Below are positions 55,898-64,000 of a DNA stretch of 64,000 bases, piece after piece. The notes under the pieces were generated by a model. It had not been told where the DNA came from. It worked only from the letters and a program-made list of their open reading frames with translations, and did not search any database. Source of the stretch: Zoroaster sp. YZ-2022 (lineage: Eukaryota > Echinodermata > Asteroidea > Forcipulatida > Zoroasteridae); assembly GCA_029582265.1 (NCBI GenBank), contig CM055828.1, forward strand, positions 13,799,777-13,863,776. The letters are read 5' to 3'. The position numbers were made by a program, and so were the translations under genes. The stretch's first letter is position 1, and the number at the start of each line of letters is the position of its first letter.

Positions 55898-56380
55898 ATG
55901 GATAAGCGTACGAGATTAAAACTCGAAAACGCCTACTATAGTCCACGAGGATACTGGAAGGGTCAAGGAGCGATTGAAAAATTGGCTCAAGAAGCTAAAG
56001 TTTCCAAAAGTACAACTCGACGGTGGTTAAAAAAGCAAGCTTTATGGCAGATTTATCTACCGTACCCCAAATACATCCCCAGGCCGACCAGCTCGAACTC
56101 GTTCCAAGAAAAACCAAACGAAGTTCATCATAAAATGTCTTCGATAGATATGAACGGAATCGCTAATTCAGCCTATCACGGAGGAGGCATAGGAATTATC
56201 ACCGTCATTTATAGCATGGCCGTTAAAAAAGTGTTTAAAATAAATCTGGCCGATTTGGGGAAGCTAGATGTAAGCGATAGTCTTAAACTCACCGCGACGG
56301 TCGGGTCGGCGTTAATGACTCAAAATTGGTTGGTTCAACAAGGAATTTTACCTAAAAATATTATGAATTCTCCCACTTGA
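55898..56380 (+). pseudogene. Integrase N-terminus fused to duplicated 81-residue gene
   Basis: The first 78 codons are identical in pattern to the true integrase start (MDKRTRLKLENAYYSPRGYW to NEVHH). The frame then continues straight into the duplicated MSSIDMNG gene and ends at its stop. This is a product of the tandem duplication, not an ancestral fusion. Confidence 0.85.
56135..56380 (+). CDS. 81-residue hydrophobic protein, second copy
   Basis: Second copy from the 503-bp duplication, with one residue change near the end (PKNIM instead of PKKIM). It lies directly before the intact integrase. Confidence 0.6.
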   Translation: MSSIDMNGIANSAYHGGGIGIITVIYSMAVKKVFKINLADLGKLDVSDSLKLTATVGSALMTQNWLVQQGILPKNIMNSPT

Positions 56381-56400
56381 TTATATTTTTTAAATGTTAA

Positions 56401-57405
56401 ATGGATAAGCGTACGAGATTAAAACTCGAAAACGCCTACTATAGTCCACGAGGATACTGGAAGGGTCAAGGAGCGATTGAAAAATTGGCTCAAGAAGCTA
56501 AAGTTTCCAAAAGTACAACTCGACGGTGGTTAAAAAAGCAAGCTTTATGGCAGATTTATCTACCGTACCCAAAATACATCCCCAGGCCGACCAGCTCGAA
56601 CTCGTTCCAAGAAAAACCAAACGAAGTTCATCAAGCTGATTTGTTGTTTCTTCCTCACGATACAATCGGTAAAAAAGTTTACAAGTACGCTTTAACAATC
56701 TCCGACGAAGCCAGCAGATATAAAGAGGCCGAACCGTTAATCGACAAGACCGCTGCGCAAGTAAGTAACGCGTTTGAAAAAATTTACGAGCGAAGTTTAC
56801 TGACTTGGCCCAAAATTCTCAAAGTCGATCCAGGAAAAGAATTTATGGCAAGCGTAAATACTTTAATGAATAAAAACCACGTCACCATACAGCGAAGCGA
56901 AGCAGGAAATCATAGAGCGCAAGGCATCGTCGAACGATTAAACAGAACTTTAGCCGAAAGATTGTTTTCTCATCAATACGCGCAAGAAATAGCAACGAAT
57001 GCGAGATCTAGAGAATGGGTCAAAAAGTTACCGCTAGTCATAAAAGCTCTAAATAACAAAGAAACTAGGCTCATTGGATTAAAACCGAAAGATGCTATAA
57101 AAATGAAATCTATTAAACAGAATCCAGCCGCACCGGCTCATTGTCTAGTAGGTAAAAGAGAGAAAAAGATTGTTTCAAATGCAAACGTTAGATATTTATA
57201 TGCACCGGGTGAAGCTGAAAATGATACTCGTACACGAGCCACCGACCCGATATGGTCCATTAAAACTTTCGCTATTAAAAATGTTGTTGTCGTAGAAAAT
57301 CAACCCGTATTATATTATTTAGAATCGGGTCCTTCTCGTAGTTTCGTAAGAGAAGAACTACAGATTGTTCCGAGAGATACGCAACTTCCACCAAAAAATA
57401 TTTAG
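56401..57405 (+). CDS. Polinton retrovirus-like integrase, intact frame
   Basis: 334 codons open. An N-terminal helix-turn-helix-like region (KLAQEAKVSKSTTRRWLKKQ) precedes the rve core. The acidic triad can be placed as Asp in HQADLLFLPHD (about residue 80), Asp in KVDPGKEFM (about residue 142) and Glu in GIVERLNRTLAERLF (about residue 178). The C-terminal VRYLYAPGEAE and FVREELQIVPRDT blocks are the conserved tail of this integrase group. It would insert the linear viral genome and make the 5-bp duplication seen at the ends. It is one of the few large core genes without a visible lesion; activity is not implied. Confidence 0.85.
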   Translation: MDKRTRLKLENAYYSPRGYWKGQGAIEKLAQEAKVSKSTTRRWLKKQALWQIYLPYPKYIPRPTSSNSFQEKPNEVHQADLLFLPHDTIGKKVYKYALTISDEASRYKEAEPLIDKTAAQVSNAFEKIYERSLLTWPKILKVDPGKEFMASVNTLMNKNHVTIQRSEAGNHRAQGIVERLNRTLAERLFSHQYAQEIATNARSREWVKKLPLVIKALNNKETRLIGLKPKDAIKMKSIKQNPAAPAHCLVGKREKKIVSNANVRYLYAPGEAENDTRTRATDPIWSIKTFAIKNVVVVENQPVLYYLESGPSRSFVREELQIVPRDTQLPPKNI

Positions 57406-57437
57406 CTTTGCCGCTAGCGGTAATTTCACGTAATTGC

Positions 57438-60400
57438 TTAAATTCTATAATGGCCGTAAGCTAGAGTGTGAATTCCATCGGCTAAAATATACATCTTTGT
57501 GTCTAGTGGCGATAATGATATTTTATTAACGCATGTCGTATTTAAAATATGTTTCTCATTTCTAATAAATTTCATAGGCTGGCGAAGCGTGTTTTTTTTA
57601 GATAAAACTTGATTAAAATGCTCGTGCAAAATTTCCTTATTCAAAACGTTCTTTTTTACACCCTTGGCTTTTCTTAAAGATTCCTCATTCGATAAAAGTA
57701 TCGAGTACATTTTTGGTCTTAAGCCAACAAATTCAGAAATAAGAGTTCCAGAAGCTTCATCTTTAAATTTACCGATAACTTTTTTATTCTCTTCCGAATA
57801 TAAAAAATTATCTTTGTTATAATTACTAAAATCGTACAAATGCTTATCTTTTTCCATGTCTTTATAAACATCTTTCGTCCGAATTTCGAATATTAAACTG
57901 TATCCGTGTAAAGTAAATTGCACTTGTCTTTGTACTTGCTTTTTAAACGATTGTAATAAAAATCGTACATTAAATGTTTAGATAAATCTAAAATAGACAT
58001 TCCGACGTATACCGGACGGTTGAGTACGAGTTTTGTTTTATGCGTATGAATGGCCGCCAAGTCGTGATCAAAAATTCTGGCTTCAGCAAAAGTTGGCTTT
58101 GCAATTGCTTTACGCAAACGTTCTTCGTCTTTTTCATCGTTTAATCTCATTAGATTTACGTTAACCCGATTTCGTAAATTTTCCATCGTTTTTCCAAATA
58201 CTGCATTATTCATGAGTTTGTACAAATCTTTTTCAAAATCTGATTTCGCATTTTTTCTCTAATTCATGTTTAAATTAATGTACGATTCCATCCAAGGCGC
58301 TTAATCGAATTTTAAAACGCGATGAATTTTAGTTAGTTTCATACCGAGTTGTAAATACAATAGCAAATTGCGATAATGAAGAACGTATTTTGTTTTGTCG
58401 CCTAAATTAGGAATTAATTTTTTTAACTTTTGGAGCGGGCCTGTCGCCTAATAGCTCGAGCTGATAAGGAGACATCCATTCCCTCGGTACCACCAACGAC
58501 TCTGGCGTGAGTGGAAATTCGTTGTGAGAATCGTGTAATTCTTTAGGATATTCTAAATCCACTTCTAAAATGTAGCCTTGAATCGTACGCATGTCAATTC
58601 CCTTCGATTCTAACGAGTCAATCCCGGCTCTCGATAACCATTTAAATTTCCCGATAGGAAGAGGTTGACTCATCGCCCAGCCATAAAGGTTATTCACGTC
58701 TAAATATTGTATATAATTTTCGAGTTTTGATGGATCGTAATCGGGTAAATAGTGGTTGTTTGCTTTCGCGTATCTCTGGCTTACCATGGTTGTTCCTCCT
58801 CTGAGACCCTTTTCTATAAATAAATGCATGTCGTAATCCGTCAACAACTCTAGACGAACGTTCGAATGTTTCAACAAAGCGTCCCAGCTCAATCTTGGAC
58901 TGGTATAATAATGAGCTGGATCTAACCCGTACTGTTTCATACAAGTTGCACGAAAATTTTCAAAAACGTCTGCTAGTAAACAAGTATCCGTGCGCACGTA
59001 TAAATCGTGATAATCACCTAGATTTTTACATTCAAACTCGCACCACATGTTCTTTGCATGCTCGTATTGTTCGTCCGTAATGCCTTCATCGTTCAAACTA
59101 CATGTACTATAAAAAGATTCTTTCAAAGGAAGACTCGTTTCTTTGAAACGTTCGAAATTATCCATGTACTCGTAGGGATAAACGCCTTTCTTTAAAAGTA
59201 GCTCTACTTTTTCTAAATTTGGTTCGTACTTTTTAGTAATGCGTAAAGAATCTGGATCATTTGATTTAACAAGTTTATCGAGCGAAGTATTTAAAAATTG
59301 AAAGCTGTCGATAAATTGCAGTTGCCCGATTGAAAAAGAAATGTACTTTTCCATGTTGTTTGGTATGCAGTTTAGATTTCCTTTGACTCGACTCGCGGCT
59401 TGCATGATGAGATGAGAGTCGTAATTTCTCAAATTATGAAATACTACCAGGATAACCGTTTTATAGGGTTCTAGTCTCAGTTTTAAAGTACAGTCATTAT
59501 GCGCCGCTCCTCGATATTTTCCAGTCACGTGACAATGATCGTGTACTTTCTTGTCGCCTTTGTTAAAATCTTTTTCGCAAATCCAACACTCGATAGATTT
59601 TTCATAATTTTCTATGTCGTCTTTCGTCATTATTATAGTTTTAGGGTTTTTAAATATTTCGTTAATTTTTTGTTTTTCCTCGATGATTGCGTCGAGAAAG
59701 TGTACAGCAGCATCTTGTCCTCTGTATACCTTGGGTGGTTGAGATTGACCATCGATTACGATCACATACGAATAGCCGCAAACTACATGTTCTTGTAATT
59801 TTTTAGTATTGGTAGCGCTCGCATCGTCAGAGCCTGTAGGCTCGCTTGTGGCAATGTTTTTAATTAATGCTTCAAAGTCCGCATATATAACGAAAGGAAC
59901 TTTCATCTTTTTATGAAAATTTATAAAACGTAGTTTATTTTTACCTTTAACCGGCATGTCAATTTTAACGGCTCTGTCGCTGATTTCCTTACACTCTGGA
60001 ATGTGTTTTTGTAAAAGATGTTCTTTCGAGTAACCGTGTAAACAACGCTCGCAATAATGTTTACGTTTTTTATGTTTCGTTTGGTCATAAAGTAAACCGT
60101 TGACATTTTTGATCCAAACGTAGTGCGATTTATTTTCTTGATGAATTAATAACAAATTAATCCGAGCTATAGTCGCGGGTTGATCGCTAAGTCGGTAAAC
60201 TACAATCGCTTCTTTTTCGTAACCATAAACGTTTAGTGCCAACTTGTTTTGTTTCTACTTTTTTTATTTGATTCATTGGATTTGGAGCATCGATCCCATC
60301 AAAATTTAAACCGTCATATTCCATCTTGTAGCTAGACGGATTATTTAGATTATTTTTAGCGGGAAAAAGATCAGAACGCAGCGCCCACCTCAAACAATTA

Positions 60401-61034
60401 TCATCTTCGTTTTTAACGTTGATGCACATTCTTTATGTATTTAGGTAGCTCGATATAAGAGCCGCCTCTCAAAAGTTGATATCTTGCAATGGCTATACTC
60501 ATAGTTTCAATACGATCTATGATCCATCCAGAACCGTTGTGCGTTCACTTTTCTATAGCCTCTTTAATTTCTGCAAAAGCTGTAGTTAATTTATCTTCAA
60601 TCTCGCTCAAATCGAGTAAAACGATTTGTCTATGATGAAACGTTGGAAAGTCATAATCGATCTGAAGTTAGGCAGTACCATCGGGGCGGATGATGGGTCT
60701 CTCTTTATGCAATTTAATCTGCAAATATATCATAAACTTTATCCCTCCAAATTCTCGCGAGTCTAAAGACAACTTGGCTATAATCTTTTGCTTTACCGCG
60801 TCGAAAAAGATGTTTAAATCTTTTTCTTTGCTATGACCAGGCGGTACGGTCATAATTCGCTGGCGCAAATACGCACCACCGTCGATGGGTGGTTCATCGA
60901 AGCTCAACTCTTCTTCGGGTGTGTAAAACCTTTTAAGGACAGCGATGTAGTCTTTTTTGATGAACCTCTTCTCCCGCTGCCCTGCTCTGGTAAAGGAATA
61001 TTTTCAGGATCGGCTTCTTGAAGCTCTTTAAGTT
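57438..61034 (-). pseudogene. Protein-primed family B DNA polymerase, broken and N-terminally short
   Basis: The main frame is 58407-60242. It carries a CERCLHGYSKEHLLQKHIPEC finger, exonuclease I (FVIYADFEALI), the CWICEKDF-HDHCHVTGKYRGAAH cluster, exonuclease II (LRNYDSHLI), YHDLYVRTDTCLLADVFENF and motif A (LDVNNLYGWAMSQPLP). Other pieces lie at 57438-57923, 57893-58225, 60187-60429 and 60668-60907. The motif C region (LLYTDT, near 57900) has lost four bases relative to copy 1, removing the second catalytic Asp and shifting the frame. Upstream, similarity runs to the TIR edge at about 61034 without an ATG. Compared with copy 1 about 70 N-terminal residues are missing. Confidence 0.85.
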
Positions 61035-61035
61035 G

Positions 61036-61221
61036 AGCTTTTTTTTTGGCCCCCAATTTGGGGGCGATTTTGGATGTCAGATGGGATGATCATGGGGCAG
61101 TGAGCTCACTGCCCCATCAGATGACAATGAACCGGTCTGAACCGTTTTTTTTTAAAACCGTCTCAAAGATGGTTTTGGGGGAATTCTCCTAATATCGCAG
61201 AACCCCCATTCATATACTACT
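61036..61221 (-). repeat. Right TIR of Polinton copy 2
   Basis: The inverted partner of 47034-47216, ending in ACTACT at 61221 followed by the CCCTG duplication. It has the same 26-bp palindrome at 61092-61117. Small indels in the A and T runs separate it from the left TIR, so the two ends have drifted since insertion. Confidence 0.92.
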
Positions 61222-61226
61222 CCCTG

Positions 61227-62139
61227 GAAGCTTTTATGATTTTGAAGGTGTAGTCGATGTGTGTGATGACACATTGTACATGAATGTACCAAAGAGAAAT
61301 CTCTGTGGTATAGACTTGTGATTCTGCCCCAATACAATTGTATGAGTTGGGATTATAAATGATTACAGTTTTGCATAATACTTAAATGGTATAAAGTTGA
61401 TGATGCTATAAAACATCCCTTGAAGTCTTTCTGTCAAAAGTGCTATCTCTGGGTACGTTCAGACAGCGTACTAAAGTCAATTCAGCTGCCGTTTGAACCT
61501 TTTTGAGTTGAACTATGTGTGTATGAACAGAATTGAGTTGAACTGCCAAAACTTAGACCGTCGAGCTGGAGGATTTATTTCTAAACTGCTTCAGGTTTAT
61601 CTTTTAACACGGTGTATGGACAGAATAAAGATAAACCACATCCGGGTTTACTCGCTATGTTGTTTACCTTCTTCAATGTACATAAGGTTTTTGTACATGA
61701 AGGTACATTGTAGGTTTTTGGCGCACCAGAATGTATACTTGTACAGTACTGTGTGCCGTGGCTATGGCATACACGTATGCAGCGGCACCATGCAATGGCA
61801 TTTGATCTGCTAAGTTATGCAGATCGTCATGTTTCAAGTTCATTGTTAAGTCTGCCTACAATCCGTTTTCGTTTTGATTGAAAATATCTAATTTTCATAA
61901 AATTTGTTTCTCTAAATACAGGAGATTATTTGATAATTTGAAGTTGAAATCGGAGCCACATAGGCCTTTCAGGTGCTATGTTTGAATCACAGATTACATG
62001 ACATGGGTGTGCTTACACCTGCATTATACCATTGTTCGTTTAAAATAAAGTACAAATAAAAATACTTTATTTCACACACACAAACGAATGTTGGCCGATT
62101 TTTTTTATATTTTTTTTATTTATTTTTTTTAAATTTCAC
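61227..62139. other. NAGS intron 3, no gene recognised
   Basis: Resumes intron-type sequence after the Polinton. No NAGS exon with the expected kinase-domain motifs was found. Confidence 0.55.
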
Positions 62140-62710
62140 GAGGTGTTCGCGCTGTCTCACGAACACCTCTTGAAATTGCTCTTTTTAGGTGTTCTTGAAA
62201 TTGTTCGGTTTTTTTTTTTTTAGGTGTTCATGCGACAGCACGAACACCTTGAATTTTTTTTTTTTTCTTTTTTCTTCTCCTTCTCAATGAGACTTCTCGA
62301 ACAAAAAAACATAGTTCCAAAGATCACAGAGCCTTCAAACTTGACATATATTTAGACCATAACATGTAGTTGTGAATAACGTTATGACATATAGTTTCAG
62401 GTAAAGTTGTGACGTTGTGGTGACGTCATCAGATATCGAAATACACTAAAATCCAATTTTAATATTTAAAAAAATCATATCTCATGAACCACAAAAGATA
62501 TTTACACAATCTTTGCATCATCTTACAGATCTTGAATTGTGTGACATTTCGTACACAGACATGACCCAATCTGACCTCCCCTTCCGGTCGAAACCGGAAG
62601 TTTAAATGAAAAAAAATAATCTGCAGTCTGCAGCCAACATGATATAGTAATTTGGGTGTGCCTTCCATGGACAAAATTACTATTGACATGTGACCTTTTA
62701 AAAAATGTGA
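62140..62710 (-). repeat. Hairpin-ended interspersed repeat B, copy 3 (inverted)
   Basis: The reverse complement of the 3' half of copies 1 and 2. It begins with two GGTGTTCG...CGAACACC hairpins (62143-62170 and 62221-62250), then CTTCTCAATGAGACTTCTCG, and continues to CTTCCGGTCGAAACCGG. The 5' half is missing or diverged. Confidence 0.75.
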
Positions 62711-63864
62711 CTGATGACCAAAAAATATCAAGGGATCTGTCCAGACTGGGTTTGTTTCCGTGTGTCCAGACCACGTCGGGGGTACGGCCGTGTGACGTAC
62801 ATGGTCAACGATGACTTCACAACATGCTGTGTTGATGCAACAGTGACCATGCGTATTTGTTTTACCTATGTGCAACCGTACATGCAACTTTATTTACCAG
62901 CAATCCGTAAGGATTTTATCCGCAATGCCTAAAATTCTATGTGCATGCAATATTTTTCTGCTGATGAATTAACTATGGGCAAAATTTCCGAAATGGAAAA
63001 CAGGCAACAACCTTCGCACATGTTTATTTTTCTTCTTGCTGAGTTTGGGGGTTGGAACATTGAGCAATTGAGCCACCCCTATACACAATAGTACCGTGTT
63101 CAGTTCACATGTGCACCTTCATACGATCACTACGGCCGTATTCAAAGAAATCTAGAAAGTTACTAACTTTGTTTTATAATAAAAGTTTTTGAAAAATTAA
63201 TAAAATGAGCATTCATTTATATATGTAGTGGTGAGATTTAGAATCATTTCGGCACACAATATGATTGCACTTTTAATAATCAAGCTTGATCATACCACAA
63301 AGTACATGTACATGTAACGTTACAATTGCAGAGATGCCAACATACACGATTTGGGCATAGCAAATACGATTTTGAGCTGTGAATACGACTCTACGGTAAT
63401 ACTTCATTGAAATACGCTAAACAAGCTGCCCCAGTATAATTGTATATAGTTACAATACAAGCAAACAATGAATGAACTATTAAGAGGAAATAAAAATGAT
63501 GAAAAATTAAAAAATTAAAAAACAAAACAAAAAAAACAACCTTTTAAATGTAAACCGCAGTGGTGGTAAAAAGCGACGATAGCGGGATTAGCGGCGAATT
63601 CACACGATTACATGTATGTACGTATCACAAGCGCGAGCGCGCTGGATTTGACTGCCTATACACCTACCACATGTACCCTGTACATTTGTACATTATTTGC
63701 AAGATCGTACCCATTGATCTCTATTTATAATGGGGAATAATGAGCATACCCGTGGGGAATGAGGTTGTCTGTGAGGTAGCTTGTGTGTACACACGCGCAT
63801 AATTGTGCTCGCGCACGTGCATTACCTTTTAATTTCTCGAAGCTTAAAAAAGAAGGCCGGAACA
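62711..63864. other. No gene recognised
   Basis: Mixed AT-rich sequence with TACATGTA strings and a poly-A-like stretch near 63505-63540. Nothing coding was identified. Confidence 0.5.
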
Positions 63865-64000
63865 ATGGAAGCTCCTAAGAAAAAAAGCAGACTTTCTGAA
63901 CAAAAATACATGTACCTTCCGGAATATACAACTGAATGGCCTGTTATTGTGAGATCTAAGCTTGACAGTTTCCATGCATTCTGCATTCTTTGCAAGTGCA
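63865..64000 (+). CDS. Start of BED-like zinc-finger/transposase ORF, cut by window edge
   Basis: The frame opens MEAPKKKSRLSEQKYMYLPE and reaches CILCKC at the last base, so it continues beyond the window. The pattern (basic head, EYTTEWPVI, then FCILCKC) resembles the N-terminal zinc-finger region of hAT-type transposases and ZBED-like genes derived from them. With only 45 codons visible the call is tentative. Confidence 0.4.
   Translation, partial: MEAPKKKSRLSEQKYMYLPEYTTEWPVIVRSKLDSFHAFCILCKC

Larger units (their letters stand above)
55629..56634 (+). repeat. 503-bp tandem duplication inside Polinton copy 2
   Basis: Two units with a period of 503 bases contain the 81-residue gene plus the integrase 5' end. 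Only about two base differences were seen (in an A-run near 55856/56359 and a C/A change near 56067/56570). The first unit thus carries an aborted integrase start that runs into the second unit. Confidence 0.92.
47034..61221. mobile_element. Polinton/Maverick copy 2, complete ends, 14.2 kb, in NAGS intron 3
   Basis: The ends are inverted repeats of about 180 bp beginning AGTAGTRTATG, and the 5-bp duplication CCCTG flanks them (47029-47033 and 61222-61226). Inside lie, in order, hairpin protein (-), two MASxYGPS proteins (-), penton-like protein (-), tail-anchored protein (+), coiled-coil protein (-), small membrane protein (-), MCP (+), ATPase (+), three small genes (+), integrase (+) and PolB (-). 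The AG...CT termini are typical of Polintons, whose duplications are usually 5-6 bp. Many genes are broken, so it is a fossil, though the ends remain clear. Confidence 0.92.

Noticed and set aside
55898..56380. A genuine integrase-membrane protein fusion gene
   Set aside because: It is explained fully by the 503-bp tandem duplication; copy 1 shows the ancestral separate genes.
47034..61221. The ends of copy 2 being two independent MITEs in inverted orientation
   Set aside because: The 5-bp duplication lies outside the outermost ends only, none was seen at the inner TIR edges, and the AG...CT termini suit a Polinton.

Overview
This window is animal nuclear DNA, probably from a marine invertebrate; the species cannot be fixed from the sequence. 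It is AT-rich, intron-bearing and packed with transposable elements. The best host gene is N-acetylglutamate synthase (NAGS, + strand). Three phase-0 exons are visible (37756-38193, 44487-44612, 46845-46958); later exons were not found before the window ends.

The dominant feature is an endogenous Polinton/Maverick (adintovirus-like) virus lineage present as two copies plus an inverted end fragment. Each copy carries a retroviral-type integrase, a protein-primed family B DNA polymerase (PolB), a candidate double-jelly-roll major capsid protein (MCP), an A32-like packaging ATPase and several small membrane or coiled-coil proteins in the same order. Copy 2 (47034-61221) has both terminal inverted repeats (TIRs) and a 5-bp target duplication (CCCTG), and it sits in NAGS intron 3. 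Copy 1 (about 3837-15565) lost its left part. A 5'-truncated LINE (3186-3836) lies at the break, and the matching left-end genes lie at 1-3185 in inverted orientation. Nearly all large viral genes carry frameshifts or stops, so both copies are fossils. A few small genes and the copy 1 ATPase are still open.

Layout: 1-3185, inverted viral left end with accessory genes and a 199-bp tandem repeat; 3186-3836, LINE 3' end; 3837-15565, Polinton copy 1, containing a 212-bp MITE; about 15600-18755, truncated Ty3/gypsy element; 18940-19740, tRNA-derived SINE-like sequences; 20296-21237, non-autonomous hAT element with perfect 8-bp duplication; 21578-22433, two phase-compatible exons of an unidentified host gene; 25640-30790, a long inverted repeat enclosing a decayed LINE (26065-29420); 31260-35300, minisatellites and a PHD-finger fragment; 36086-37650, duplicated repeat modules; 37756-46958, NAGS exons with a 4.3-kb hAT transposon in intron 1; 47034-61221, Polinton copy 2; 61222-64000, intron-type sequence, a third repeat copy, and the start of a zinc-finger ORF cut by the window edge.

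The Polinton genes would have worked as a virus/transposon unit: integrase and PolB for integration and replication, and the MCP, a penton-like protein and the ATPase for virions. The least explained parts are the accessory genes near the left end: the MASxYGPS paralogue family, a glycine-rich hairpin protein and a 196-residue orphan. An upstream motif is shared by three genes, including polB.
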